DNA from: Persicaria tinctoria
Lineage: Eukaryota; Streptophyta; Magnoliopsida; Caryophyllales; Polygonaceae
NCBI GenBank assembly: GCA_037127255.1
Contig: JBANSL010000020.1
Location: 56,023,098-56,087,097 of the forward strand
Reading direction: 5' to 3'
Length of the DNA: 64,000 nucleotides
The translations under genes were made by a program, and so were the position numbers. Numbering within the stretch: position 1 is the stretch's first letter; each line of letters begins with the position of its first letter. Of this stretch, positions 24,751 to 36,353 are shown piece by piece. Below the pieces are notes generated by a model. The model worked only from the letters and a program-made list of their open reading frames with translations, had not been told where the DNA came from and did not search any database.

Positions 24751-25096
24751 TGTTAGAATTACAATTGTGGATCAAGCTTAAACACACACACAACTCACAA
24801 ACACCAGTAACTGTTCTTGGATATAGAACACACACAAGGAGAGCCAATACACAACACACATTCAACAATTGTCTCACACCTTTCATTGATTAGGAAACTG
24901 AATACATACTCCTTACAATTGATAACTGCTCTACCACTACTTCGAGCACTACACCACTAACATCTAACTGCATAACTGCGGTCTTACAGAAACCTTAGAC
25001 TCACACTTCCTAACTGTCAAACTAATAGCTAGTCCTACTTACATTATAACTAACTTGCTAAGCTAACATAACATAGAATTTGATTACATTTTAACA
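24751..25096 (-). mobile_element. 3' LTR of a Ty1/copia element
   Basis: Bounded by TGTTA...TAACA. In - orientation it begins TGTTAAAATG right after the purine tract AAGGGGTGG (plus-strand complement about 25097-25105). It is 346 bp. The pol stop codon (25084-25086) lies just inside the LTR. No 5' LTR is present. Confidence 0.8.
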
Positions 25097-27911
25097 CCAC
25101 CCCTTAATTCAAATTCTCTTACTCCAATCTTCTCTAAGAAGAACATATGTTTAGCACAACTCAGGGACTTGGTAAACAAATCAGCATGTTGCTCATTTGT
25201 TCCACAAAATTTAAGCTTTACCTTGTCTTCTGCTACCAGTCTCCTTATGAAATGATGTTGCACATCTATGTGCTTTGTCCTGGCATGAAATGCAGGATTC
25301 TTGGTCATTGCTATGGCTGACTTGTTATCACAGCACACTTCCACTGCTTCTGTGTGATCATAGCCCACGTCTAGCATCAGCTTCTTTAACCACAAAGCTT
25401 GTCTCACAGCTGCTCCAACTGCTACATACTCAGCCTCAGATGAAGACAAGGCCACAGTGTCCTGTTTCTTTGAACTCCAAGTCACTGCCCCTGAACCTAG
25501 CCCAAACACTGAGCCAGATATACTCCTTCTATCATCTAAGCAACCTGTCCAGTCACTATTAGTGTAACCCACCAACTTGAACTCCTTAACACTCTCATAC
25601 CATATGTCAAATCTGAGAGTTCCTGCTACATACATTAGTATCCTCTTAGCAGCACCTAAGTGTTGCTTTGTAGGATTGTGCATGTACCTCGAGACCATAC
25701 TCACACTGTAGGCTATATCAGGCCTTGAGTGTGTAAGATAATTCAAGCCTCCAACAAGGCTTTTGTACACCTTCTGATCAGCTGGCTCAGTCCCATCACT
25801 TCTCTGCAACTTCTCATTTGAGTTCATGGGTGTTTGAGCCACATGACAGTCCTCCATCTTAAACTTCTTCAACATGTCTCTTGCATACTTTTCTTGGCAT
25901 AAGAATATGCCTTCCTTTCTTTGCTTCACTTCAAGCCCAAGAAAGTACTGTAACAAATCCAGATCAGTCATTTCAAACTTGCACATCATGGCTTGCTTGA
26001 ACTCTTCTAACATATCTGGTGAGGAACTGAAATAAATTATGTCATCAACATATAAGCAGACCACAAGCCAGTCCTTCTTGTTCTTCTTTTTCACATACAA
26101 GGTGGGCTCATTCTCACTTCTTTCAAAGCCATTCCCCAAGAAGAACTCATCAATCTTACTATACCAAGCTCTTGGAGCTTGTTTCAAGCCATATAGTGCC
26201 TTTTTCAGCCTGTATACTTTCCCCTCCTCGCCAGATTTGACAAAACCTTGAGGTTGTTCAACAAACACCTCTTCTTGCAACTCACCATTGAGAAAAGCAT
26301 ATTTGACATCCAACTGGAAAATGGGCAAACCCCACTGTGCTGCTAGAGCTAATACCACTCTAACTGTCTCAAGTCTGGCTACTGGTGAGAAAGTTTCTTC
26401 AAAATCCACTCCCTCTTGTTGTGCATACCCCTTTGCTACCAGTCTAGCCTTGTGCTTCTGAATACTCCCATCTGTGTTGTACTTGGTTCTAAAGACCCAT
26501 TTCAGGCCTATCAAGTTCCTATCTAGAGGTAAGCTAACCAGCTCCCAAGTATCATTCTTCTGTATGCACCTCATCTCCTCCTTCATTGCCAATTGCCACT
26601 GCTTTTCAGTCTTAGCATCTTCATAACCTTCTGGATCAGATGCAAGCAAAGCAAATTCACATCTCACACTTCTATCATAGACGTCTGTCAATGATCTAAA
26701 CTTTCTAGGAGGTGACTCATCTGATGAGCTTGAGGGAGATGAGTGACTACTGCTTGATGCACTTGACTGATTCACTGGAGTTGTTGGTGAGCCTTGACTA
26801 TGATCATCATCATCCATGCTTTCAGTCTCAGACTCTGTGCTTGAACCATCCACAACCATAGGCCTACTTGCACTGGATTTAGCTGTATCATTTTCCCACT
26901 TCCATTCACTTTCTTCGTCAAAAACCACATTCCTACTTATGACAATCTTGCCACTTGTAGGATTATACAGCTTATATGCTTTTGACTGCAAAGCATACCC
27001 TATGAAAACACATTTCTCAGCCTTATCATCAAGCTTCTGTCTCAAATTCACCAGTGCATATGCAATACATCCAAACACTCTAAAATGAATCACTCCTGGC
27101 TTCTCTCCTCTCCACACTTCATGTGGAGTCATGCCCTGCACAGTTTTAGTTGGTGAGATGTTCAACAAATACACTGCGGTTGCTACAGCTTCACACCAAA
27201 GTGTATTAGGAACATTCTTTGCTTTCATCATGCTCCTTGCCATCTCTACCACTGTTCTATTCTTTCTCTCAGCCACTCCATTTTGCTCAGGAGTGTAGGG
27301 TGCAGTCATCTCTCTTCTAACTCCATGCTCATCACAGAAATTACAAAACTCAGTTGAAAGAAACTCTCCACCTCTATTTGTTCTAGTGCCTTCACTTTCT
27401 TTCCCAACTGATTCTCAGCAAATACCTTGACCTTCTTAAAGTTCTCAAAGGCCTCTGACTTGAGCCTTAAAAATGACACCCAGCTTAGCCTGTTAAAGTC
27501 ATCTGTAATAAGAAGAAAGTATTTACTGCCTCCCATTGATTCAACCTGCATAGGACCACAGAGATTTGCATGGAGTAGCTCCAGGCACTCACTTGCTCTC
27601 CAGGCTGAACCACTAGGAAAGGAAGCTCTGAACTGCTTTCCATAGACACACCCTTCACAAAACTCTAAATCATCAATCTTAGGCAACCCATGAACCATGT
27701 CCTTGGTGCTCAACATCTTCATACTCTGAACATTCAGATGCCCATATCTTTGGTGCCACAACTGTGCTTCATCACCTGCTTTAGCTGTCATTGCACTGCT
27801 CATATTTGAAGCAAGATCAAGTGGGAACATCCTGTTCTTGGTCATTGACACACTCACTACAATGTGACCACTTTTCTTTTCTCTGATCACACAAGAATCA
27901 TCATCAAACAA
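25084..27911 (-). pseudogene. Ty1/copia pol: integrase, reverse transcriptase, RNase H
   Basis: The long frame (27309-25084, 741 codons) has the integrase C-half (PYTPEQNGVAERKNRTVVEM), the reverse transcriptase with LVVCLYVDDIIYFSSS and the RNase H SSKKQDTVALSSSEAEYVAV and KHIDVQHHFIRRLVAEDKVK. Upstream, 27911-27306 holds the pre-integrase and HHCC zinc region (LWHQRYGHLNVQSMKML, FCEGCVYGKQ) and the integrase core start. Here the family's first catalytic Asp (usually HxDLCGPM) reads HANLCGPM. A frameshift separates the two frames near 27380-27410, and a stop (TAG) occurs just before 27911. The element cannot make an intact polyprotein. The lineage looks Tork-like, but that is tentative. Confidence 0.9.
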
Positions 27912-28072
27912 AAGAGAATAACCTATCTGCTACAATTGCCCAACACTTAGCAGATTATGAGCTAGACCTGGTACAAACTGCACATCAGTCAACACCTTCT
28001 GACTTCCTTGCACGGTTTTGATTGCAACAGTTCCTTTGCCTTCAACTTGCAATACTTTGTCATCACCAAGTC

Positions 28073-28791
28073 TTACTCTACTCTTCTTTGACTCATCAAG
28101 CTCTTAAACAACTTCCTAGAGCTAGACATGTGATTAGAGCATCCATTGTCTAAATACCACATGTCTTTCATGGAGTCTGCGGTTGAGGTTAAGGCCATGA
28201 ACAACCTATCCTCACTTCCCACATTCTCAGAATAATTTGCAGGCTTGCTTTCATTCTCTTGCTTGTCCCAACACCGGACTTCTTTATGACCATATCTCAT
28301 GCAATAGTAACATTTGATGTTACTTTTGTAGGATCTTGAATCACTGCCTTGTCCTCGGCCAGATTCTCTCCCTTGATCCCATCCTTGCTCACTGCCTTGA
28401 CCTCTTCCTTGGCCATTTGAACCTCCTCTTCCTTGGCCTCTACCACCACGACCTCTCCAACTCCCTCTACCCCTACCTCTATAGCCACCTCCGCCTCCAT
28501 CGCCGTCGCACCACCACCACCCTCCCTGGCCGCCAGCAGCTCCGCCTCCATGGCCGCCACCGCCGCCTCGATCTCTCTCTCTCTTTCTGTCTCCATCTCT
28601 CTCACTGTGTTTCTCTCTCTCTCTCTCTCTCGGTCTCTCTCTCTCCGGCAGCCCCTCTCTGTCACTCCGGCGATCTCTCTCTCTTTCGATTTCTCTCTCT
28701 GGCTCTGGCGAAGACGAAGACGAAGAGGCACGTCCTCTTCGGATTTAGTAGACGAGCTTGCACATCCGGGCGAGGGTGGCTGTAACCCCAC
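28073..28791 (-). pseudogene. Copia gag tail with CCHC zinc knuckle, 5' end lost
   Basis: In one - frame an Arg/Gly-rich stretch (YRGRGRGSWRGRGGRGQGRG) leads to the knuckle CYYCMRYGHKEVRC, a perfect CX2CX4HX4C. A protease-like LDNGCSNHM (usually DSGCSNHM) follows at about 28150, with Asp-Asn in place of Asp-Ser at the protease active site. The frame is broken near 28085. A (CT)n tract at about 28575-28700 encodes Arg-Glu repeats. Other long frames here are shadows of this biased sequence. Confidence 0.75.
28575..28700. repeat. (CT)n-rich low-complexity tract
   Basis: Imperfect CT repeats with interspersed GTCT/CGGT within the copia gag region. Confidence 0.85.
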
Positions 28792-28822
28792 TTGCGGTGG
28801 ATTTGCGGTGTATATAGCCGAA

Positions 28823-29580
28823 ATGTTTTTATTTGAGACTATTTTTGATCTTTAAGGAGTTTTTTAGAGGCTCTGTTTGGCAATTTAAGTATCTTTGCGA
28901 AGCTTTTCATTTTAATATTATAAAATTTTAAATAAGATAAATATAAAATTTTAGTTTAATTAATTTCTCAAATTGGATTTTCAATCATGATTTACCTCAA
29001 ACTTTCAAAAATTTTCTTTTTTCTATTTATAAATCTATTCATTTTTTTCCATCCGTTAGTTGGTATCAATTATAGTTACCAAGCACCTTACTTACTAACT
29101 ATGAACAATTGCATTGGACATATATTTAACATACATAATTCATCAACTTCAACTATCATATCAATTTCATCTACTCTATCAGTACGTATTACCAAACTAA
29201 CCCTAGATGCAAAATAGACCATCACTTATTTTAACCCACTAATTATTAAAAGAAAAAAAGGAAAAATGACCAAGAATATAATATCAACTATCACCCGTGA
29301 ATAAAAAACAATACGAAATTTAAAAATTATCAAACTTTTTCTTAATTATATTTTAAGTCTAGATTATTTTTTATTTGTAAATTTTAGCTATGGTGTGGAT
29401 ATTGATTTAATGTAAGATGGTTTGTATATATACATACCAATTAATAATTTTTAAATTCTTATTATTTTTGGTTCGCAGTGATTGTTGATATTTTTTTTCC
29501 CTTGGAAAAAAATTCATTTAGGAAAAATATCAAGTGTTTGATTGATCAACGTTTTTTTTTATTGCAATATTTTTACATAG
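28823..29580 (+). other. 3' part of a phospholipase intron
   Basis: Matches 17776-18205, and the end shares GCAATATTTTTACATAG-like acceptor context with the intron end at 13850. It leads directly into the exon at 29581. Confidence 0.75.
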
Positions 29581-30219
29581 GTATTATCAGAGATCAAGAA
29601 ATTAGTAGAGCAATACAAGGACGAAGAGGTAAGCATAACCATCACGGGCCACAGCCTAGGAGCCGCCCTCGCAACCCTCAACGCCGTCGACATCGTCGCC
29701 AACGGCATCAACCACCGGCCGCCAACCTCCTCTAGCGACCACCAATCTCCGTGCCTAGTCACCGCCATCGTCTTCGCATCCCCGAGGATGGGCGACTCCG
29801 GGTTCAAGTACGCGTTCGCCCATCACCTCAAGGTGTTGAGGGTCAAAAACAAACACGACCTTGTCCCGAACTTACCACCCTGCCCCTACTACAAGGACGT
29901 CGGGGTGGAGCTCCCCATCGACACCACCAAGTCCACCTTCTTGAAGTGCCCCGGCAACATGATCAGCTGGCACAGCCTGGAGGCGTACCTCCACGGCGTG
30001 GCCGGCACGCGCGGGAGAGACGGCGGGTTCGATCTCGCCGTCGATAGGATTAGGGTCGTGGCTCTGGTGAACAAGGCCGGAGACTTTCTCAAGCCGGATT
30101 TGAATGTGCCGGCTTCTTGGTGGGTACCGTGGATCAAGAACAAGAGGGTGGTCCAACAACCTGATGGGTCTTGGAAGCTCATCGATCGCAGTTTAGACGA
30201 CGACGGCGATTTCATCTGA
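29581..30219 (+). CDS. Phospholipase A1-II exon 2 (212 codons), possible partner of 17030-17650
   Basis: Starts in phase 0 after TTTTACATAG, identical to the acceptor at 13850. It encodes [20 protein letters not shown], the nucleophile motif [31 protein letters not shown] (catalytic Asp region), [14 protein letters not shown] (catalytic His region) and [10 protein letters not shown], ending DDDGDFI. It has no stops or frameshifts. Its original first exon (24233-24750) is destroyed, so it can be translated only if spliced to another first exon. The one at 17030-17650 is intact and phase-compatible. Otherwise it is a pseudogene fragment. Confidence 0.82.
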   Translation, partial: VLSEIKKLVEQYKDEEVSITITGHSLGAALATLNAVDIVANGINHRPPTSSSDHQSPCLVTAIVFASPRMGDSGFKYAFAHHLKVLRVKNKHDLVPNLPPCPYYKDVGVELPIDTTKSTFLKCPGNMISWHSLEAYLHGVAGTRGRDGGFDLAVDRIRVVALVNKAGDFLKPDLNVPASWWVPWIKNKRVVQQPDGSWKLIDRSLDDDGDFI

Positions 30220-30338
30220 TCGATCTAGCTAAGCATACGATCGATGATTGCATAGAGTAGTGCATAATTAATACTCTCTCCTATCCAAAAAATTATCGTT
30301 TGACTTTTTAACATGGATTTTAATTAGCTAAAAACTAT

Positions 30339-31220
30339 GGATAATTAGTTATATATCCTTGTAAACTTTTTCAATTAGTTATATATCCCTCAAATCTTTG
30401 AAATTTGTTATTTATCCCTTAAATAATAAAACAATTTTTTATAAATCCAAATTACATTTTCTTCCATGAATTGCAATTAAAATCTCCAATAAATGTTTGT
30501 TAAATAATTTTAATCGGGTAAAAGTCAATCTAAAATGGCATTGCTCCTAATTAACCCCATCGGTTCTATCATCTTCTTCCGTATAGCATTTGGCATATGC
30601 CTAATACACAACTTAATTTCTCTTATTTTGGATTTTAATTTAGGACAGTGAGAGAAATTTGATATTCTGCGATAGAGATTGGATTTTAGTTGATGAAACC
30701 AATTCAATCGATCCTCCAAATTATAGGTTGATCGATTTCAATTTCAATTTCAGTTATGGATTTGGTGATATTGTTGCGACCTCTTCTTGACGATCGTGAC
30801 AACCATTGTCGTCTCAAAGCCTCGTGGCAAGAAGTACAAGCTCCAGTCGAGGCCCATCTCGGTGCCGATCTTCGATAACTGGCTGCAGGTTGGCGACAAT
30901 CTCAACCACCACAACCTTGTTGGCCTGGTACAGAAGCACAACGAGATCTTCCTCTCCGAATGGGGCAGCAAGGCGATGATGATAATTATGACTATGTTGG
31001 GCGGAGGCAATGCAATGATGAAATCCAGATTAATGGGGGATTATAATTGAAGCTTTTGACATGATTTAAAGGGGGATTTTAATAGCAATTCGTGGAAGAA
31101 AATCCAATTTGGATTTATAAATAATTATTTTAGCATTTGAAGGATAAATAACGTATTTTAGAATTTTGAGGGATATATAACTAATATATTAAGTTTATAA
31201 GGATATATAAACAATTGTCC
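30339..31220. mobile_element. Long-TIR (Pack-type) transposon carrying a cytochrome P450 gene fragment
   Basis: Left end GGATAATTAGTTATATATCC and reverse-complemented right end GGACAATTGTTTATATATCC begin inverted repeats. The pairing extends through about 150 bp (shared TTAGTTATATATCCCTC, TTATTTATCC, TTATAAATCCAAATT, CTTCCA(T/C)GAATTGC(A/T)ATTAAAATC). The 882-bp element splits a MITE. Only four flanking bases (CTAT) match, so I cannot name the superfamily. Its centre holds a fragment of a cinnamate 4-hydroxylase-like gene. Confidence 0.7.
30756..30975 (+). pseudogene. Cinnamate 4-hydroxylase (CYP73A)-like N-terminal fragment captured by a transposon
   Basis: From the ATG at 30756 the reading is MDLVILLRPLL; after a frameshift it continues TIVTTIVVSKPRGKKYKLQS, then RPISVPIFDNWLQVGDNLNH and NLVGLVQKHNEIFL. 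This matches the N-terminus of C4H: the membrane anchor, the KxRGKKxKLPPGPxxxPIFGNWLQVGDDLNHRNL hinge and the FGDIFLLRMGQ start of the domain. C4H hydroxylates cinnamate in phenylpropanoid synthesis. The fragment lacks the heme-binding Cys and all of the catalytic core, so it has no activity. It sits inside the inverted repeats of the 30339-31220 element. Confidence 0.72.
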
Positions 31221-31277
31221 CTATAAAGGATATTAACTTTTTTTAAATTATTTTTTTACAACTTAATATTTGTTGGT

Positions 31278-31503
31278 ACCGATCCAAAAAGATTGTCGTT
31301 TGATTTTTTAACACGTATTTTAATGAGCTAAAAACTATATAAAATATTAACTTTTTTAAAATTATTTTTTTATAACTTAATATTTGTTGGTAATAAGTAT
31401 TAGATTATAAAAATTAAAAAAAGTTAATATATTATATAGTTTTTAGCTCCTTAAAATACGTGTTAAAAAGTTAAACGACAATCTTTTTGGATTGGAGGTA
31501 GTA
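31278..31503. mobile_element. Stowaway-type MITE, 5' end trimmed
   Basis: Runs from CCGATCCAAAAAGATTGTCG to the complementary GACAATCTTTTTGGATTGGA and ends at AGTA. It has the same internal arms as the MITE at 38602-38839. It abuts the broken MITE at 30272-31272. Confidence 0.8.
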
Positions 31504-31529
31504 GCTGCAAAAAAAAAATTGGTATTGTA

Positions 31530-31815
31530 TTGTTCGTTCATATTTAATGAGCGAGGTTAAATTTGAATTCGAACTTTAAAATGTGTTCATACTCAGCTCG
31601 TTTAGGAAATAAATGAGTTCAAAACGAGTTTTTTTTCGATCATTAAACCACCCTATTTGCCCATAACATTGTAAGGAAAATTTTAGAAACTTCACAAATT
31701 TCGAGTTATTCGAACTGAGTTTTGAACCGAGCGTACAAATTTACTCATACTCGGCTTGTTTAGAAAATAAATGAGGTCGAGCGGAGCTTTTATTGAGTCC
31801 GAGGGCTGGATCACT
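31530..31815. repeat. Degenerate GAACGAGCTCGAG-type repeat
   Basis: Phrases such as CTCATACTCGGCTTGTTTAG and AAATAAATGAG recur with variation, as at 1960-2210 and 33950-34340. No coding content. Confidence 0.5.
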
Positions 31816-32226
31816 ATTTCTTTGTTTCAGGATTTCGATCACTATTTCTCTCCGACGTTTTCACTTACATACTCACCTGGAGTTGAATAAATTCACAGCC
31901 GAAAAAGTTGTTAACGTAAGATACCACTTCTAGAAGTCCAGCAAATTTGGCAGATTTGCATTGAATGTGATTGCGTTGAATCATTATTAAGGTAACCCTA
32001 ACCAACAGACATAAAGATCAATACAATGTAGGTGTTGCCATCAGAGCTAACACTGATCTATGTCTACTGTCTAGTACTCGCTTTCGGATCCAGAGATGGT
32101 CATCTATGCTTGAATGAATTCCGTCACAGTGTTCTTGAATCTATGTCTAGAGTCTAGACTACTTATTAAACGGTTGCCACAATCCGCGGTGATAGACAGC
32201 CTCACTTGGATAATCCAGAGGCTGTC

Positions 32227-33668
32227 TTAGATGGCAATGGAGCCAAGTAGCCCCTTGGCTATGTAACTATACGCGGCCTCAGTCAAGTGAATCCCGTCCC
32301 AGCTTGCGAAGGTTGAAGGGTCCTTGCAGGCATGGGAACCGACGTGTCCACATCTTGCGGAGTAGTTGAAATTGTATGGACCGCCACCTCCACAGCACGC
32401 TACAAGTGCTCCATTGGTGAACCCTGCACATTGAATCACCGAATGAAGACCAGTTTATAGCCTTGACAAGGTGAAAAAAGAAGTGTTTGGGAGCTCAATG
32501 AATTGACTCACCATGGTGTTTTGGTGTGTGGTAGAATTGCATAGAAGCAGCATAGAAATCGGCGTATGTGATCTTCACATGTAGGTACTTGGATCTCAGT
32601 TCCTCCAGGGCGCGATTCAGCTGATCGTTATGATACCTTGAGAAGGCATTGTACGCTTTCAGGCATCCGTTTTGATCATAGTCCGCCTTGTTGGAGCTCG
32701 GAAACAGTGTCAGATATATCCCTATGCATCCGATTGGGAGATTCCCGGGCACAAGGAGTGTCGCTGCTCCTTCGTTGATCAGCATCTAGCAAGCCATATA
32801 CCGACAGACATTCAAATCCTTGAAGAAAAACCCAGGAAAGAGACACTGAATTCGATGAGCTAGTTGCCTTAATTCACTTACTTCAATGGCCTCTGAGATT
32901 GCTCCGACGACCAATGGAGTGAACTGTTTAAGCTGGCGAATGTCGCTGTGTAAGAACGATGCGTAGTTGTAATCGTTTCCGCCAATCTCGCCTACTATGA
33001 AGAGAGACCTTCTGAAATGACTCAGACAATCTGATGGAGCAAAATGACACAAACTTTCAGTTTGAATCTTACAATGTTACTTAGCCAAGTTGAGGATTGG
33101 AAGCTACCTGGGTCGGATTTACAGAATGAGGACTTGTAGCTTCTGAACCATCCCACCTGGATGTTGAGTGAATCGTTAGTCCAAAGAACTGATCCGATGT
33201 TACGTTCATAGAAGAACTTTGGGTCCAAGGCAGTGGCTCCTGCAACCGCGAAATTGACTCCTTGTTGGAGACGGTCAGTACTCGCAAGGGATAAATAGGG
33301 CCGCAGGTAAGGTAGTCCATAAGCTTCAGCTGCGTAAGTTTCGACAAGTTTCAATGTGATCAAACAAACGCCACTAGCAAAGTTTACACTGAAAGATGGA
33401 GCTTGTGCATACCTAAGAAGTCGACAATGAGACGCCCATCAGAGCACCGGCCAGTTGGCTGTCGAAAAAACGTCTCACCATAAGGAAGCCTTCCAATGAC
33501 GGGAAAACTTGCAAGGGCGTGAGTTCGAAGGAAATTGCCAGTGTCTGTGAGGGAGTCTCCGAAGCTGTAAATAGCCTGAAATTTCCGGGTTCCGTTTGAA
33601 GGGATTGTAGCAGAGCAGGAGATAAACAAGACACAAATGAGAAAGAAGAGGCTCGTCATGGTGGCCAT
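32227..33668 (-). CDS. GDSL esterase/lipase (SGNH plant lipase), five exons
   Basis: Exons on the - strand are 33413-33668, 33108-33329, 32882-33030, 32512-32785 and 32227-32423; all junctions are GT-AG and keep phase, giving 365 residues. The first ~20 residues (MATMTSLFFLICVLFISCSA) are a clear signal peptide, so the enzyme should be secreted or apoplastic. Block I is IYSFGDSLTDTGNF with the nucleophile Ser, block II lies around GVNFAVAGATAL, block III is VGEIGGNDYNYA with the GxND oxyanion residues, and block V is SWDGIHLTEAAY with the catalytic Asp and His. The length and the ACCGGGGPYNFNYSARCGH segment match the At1g28600-like subgroup, whose substrates are poorly known. The ATG at 33668 begins the signal peptide. 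A piece of its 3' end is duplicated near 15845. Confidence 0.93.
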
Positions 33669-33949
33669 GGAGAAACAAAGCCTGCAGAGTAAAAGTTATG
33701 GAGTTTCGAGTTTCTTGTACAATGAGAACTGATACAGAGGTCCTTTTCGAACTGGTTAGTGATTACCTAACTTGCCTGAGATATGAATAAACCTGTGTGT
33801 AGTTGAGGCCTATAAATGTGCAAAAATTTTGCGCCTTTCTTATTGATGTTGGTAGGTGACATTCACGAGCTGTTTTGTTGAGGGACCATTACTGTCTTGC
33901 CGTTTTCAATTAATTCACCGTACTCGAACCGAGCTGTTATGATAGTACG

Positions 33950-34340
33950 GCGGTGTTTAGGGGTGTTATTCGAGCTGAACGAGCCAAGCTTGGCATGTTC
34001 AAGCTTGGTTCATTTAGTAAACGAGCTCGAGCCGAGCCCAATTTCTAATCGAGTTTTTTTTTTTCAAACTTGACTTGTTTTAGTAAATGAACGAGCTCGA
34101 GCCGAACTTTATTCGAATTTAAGTAATTTTACATGGTCATAAGTCATAACATATTAATTTAAAGAAAATTTTACATAAAATTCGAGCTATTCTAGCCTAA
34201 ATCGAACGAGTCGAGCTTTCAACTGAGCTTAAAATCAGGTTCAGGTTTTGCTTGATTAGGTAAGTAAATGAGCTCGAGTCGAGCTTTTTTCGAGCCGATC
34301 CCGAGCCGAGCTGTTCAGCTCATATAACAGCCCTAGCGGT
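33950..34340. repeat. Degenerate GAACGAGCTCGAGCCGAGC repeat
   Basis: Several imperfect copies of AACGAGCTCGAGCCGA and TTTTAGTAAATGAACGAG lie just upstream of the GDSL lipase. The same repeat family occurs at 1960-2210 and 31530-31815. It looks like transposon debris. Confidence 0.55.
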
Positions 34341-36353
34341 GTCTGGCACAAGGGCTGGAATCCTGATTGGAGTCAACTTGAACACCCTATGCTATGTAAT
34401 TTTCAGCACATTACAAATAAGAACAGTCTCAATTCATATAAGCGATTTGCTGTCCTTGCTCAATTTCAGAGCGACACGGTATCAATAGTAATCGAAGCTC
34501 ATAACATGAAAAAGTTTACATGGAAGATCAAGTCTTTCCTTGAATGTTATTACAGGCGCAACACACCTGCTGAAATGAATTACACGCCTGTTCAGCGAAT
34601 TACAATTAGTGTTGGGTACGAAGAAGAAACACAATTCGAAGATGGAGATGAATAGAGAGAAGTTCACATCGCCATTAGAGAATGATACGTTTCCATGTCA
34701 TTAGATCAACTTTTAATATAAATTTCGAAAAACTATCGATAATCATCAAGTTAAGCTTTCAAAACGAAGAGGATGCAGGGACCTAGGCAAGGGGGCCAAG
34801 GGGCCTTGTGATAATTGTCGAATGGCAAACCTGATCCTGGCCCCTGGGTTGCATAAGTTCATATCACCGGTAAAAAGACCACGTATAAATGAAAGAACTC
34901 ATTCCATAAGGAATTGATTACATGATATAGTTGTTCAAAGACCACACAGGCAAATGTTCAAACATTCACATAGCAACCCAAGACTTTATCATTTCAAAGG
35001 CAAAAGATTAACTGCACGCAGTTCCTGCTGCCATATTATTGCCCAAGCTGGGAGTCCATCAACCATGGATGCATTCCTGAGACAGAATAGACGAAAAAGG
35101 AAGTCAGAAAGAACTAAGAACCTGAATGAGTTCACATCATCACATGCACTGAACAGTCTCAAGTTCTGCTGTCATACTCCTATGCTAATATGACTTTCAA
35201 AATGGAATCCCCAAAAAATAATCAAGAACGTAGGTCAAAACATAAGAAGCAATTACAGAAAGCTAAAGAGTGTTTTCAACAGAAAAGGAGGGAAAAAAAG
35301 ATGATAAAATGAAGATTGAGTTGAGTGAAAATGTCTCGAAATAACAGTGTATAAAAAGGTTACGTGGGACGATGACAGTATAACTACATTGTAGAATTAC
35401 AAGAGGGAAGTCTTAAATAAGAAAATAAATGAATGAGGAGCAGAAGCACAAAAAAAAAGTCATACAAGGTTAAGAGGCATATTACAATTTTTACATCTAA
35501 ACCAACGGGGAACTTATGTGCCGTTTGGCAAAGAGTGAAGGAGAAATTGCAGGGAAAGAGGAAGGGAGTAAGTTGTTACTTGAGGGATAAGCACTAAACT
35601 ATCTCTTGTCAAGTTATTACTTGAGGGATGAGCACTAAACTATCTCTCATCAAGTCATTTGATTTCATCTAATTTTCTTCAGTATTTTCATCCTCATTCA
35701 ATTGAATCTACTCCATACCACTCAGATTAGAGGGTTAACATAAATGGATCCTCTATTAGCACTTAGCTGACAGCCAAGTGCAGAATGACTAGTTTGGACA
35801 GATTGAACGGAACAGACGAATCACCGAGGCTCTGTTGTAGGGAAAAGCTGGCTTGTAGACTGTGGTAAAAAGGGGTCCTAAAACGGGTGATGGAATGGGT
35901 AAAACTCAAGACAAATCAGACTCAAAGCCATCTAGCTAGATATTGTTGCTGTCATGAAACAATCACAGAAAATTGCTGCTCCGAAGTCCAGTAAAAATGG
36001 AATGCAGAAAACTAAGAAAATCCTTCAATATGTAAAAGTATCAAGAGGATCGCAATTGAACAGCTCAAAGGAGGTTTACAATCAAAAGTGAGATTACAAA
36101 TTTCTGGGGAATTTGTGCAATTGACTCCAATTTTGGCGCAAAACAAAGCATAAATTATATCATTCTTCAATTAATACGCAGAGGCGGCATCAAAATCTGA
36201 TTCGCAAACGAAATACAATCGAAATTAACAGAGCAAATCCAAACCCTAAACAAAGCTAAAAGGGCAAAGAGGCGAACAAGAGTGAAATCTATAAATCCAA
36301 ACCCTAGAAGATAGAAACACAAAACATGATTGAAGGAAAATATCACCTTGAAA
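34341..36353. other. Gene-free stretch
   Basis: I see no supportable coding region. Near 35570-35660 the phrase GATAAGCACTAAACTATCTC is repeated with changes (ACTTGAGGGATAAGCACTAA, then ACTTGAGGGATGAGCACTAA). The last few hundred bases are probably the 3' untranslated region of the small - strand gene that ends at 36354. Confidence 0.5.

Larger units (their letters stand above)
24751..28822 (-). mobile_element. 5'-truncated Ty1/copia retrotransposon inserted in a phospholipase exon
   Basis: Order on the - strand is Arg/Gly-rich gag tail, CCHC knuckle, integrase, reverse transcriptase, RNase H, purine tract, 3' LTR. The 5' LTR and most of gag are absent; at about 28822 the sequence returns to phospholipase intron. 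One boundary lies inside exon 1 (24750) and the other in the intron. Thus about 330 bp of host DNA was lost, probably by a deletion that also removed the element's 5' end. Confidence 0.85.
30272..31272. mobile_element. Stowaway-type MITE (left half) split by a TIR element
   Basis: After TA at 30272 come CTCTCTCCTATCC, GTTTGACTTTTTAACA and AGCTAAAAACTAT, matching the MITE at 38602. The match is interrupted at 30338 and resumes at about 31221 (ATATTAACTTTTTTTAAATT, TTACAACTTAATATTTGTTG). It then stops in mid-element, where a second copy (31278-31503) begins. Confidence 0.7.

Noticed and set aside
28297..28791. 164-residue Arg/Glu-rich - strand frame
   Set aside because: It is an out-of-frame reading of the copia gag Arg/Gly region and a CT repeat. 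The real frame carries the CCHC knuckle.
34389..34655. 88-residue + strand frame between the lipase and the small membrane protein gene
   Set aside because: No recognisable family, no splice or promoter context and average composition; kept as non-coding.
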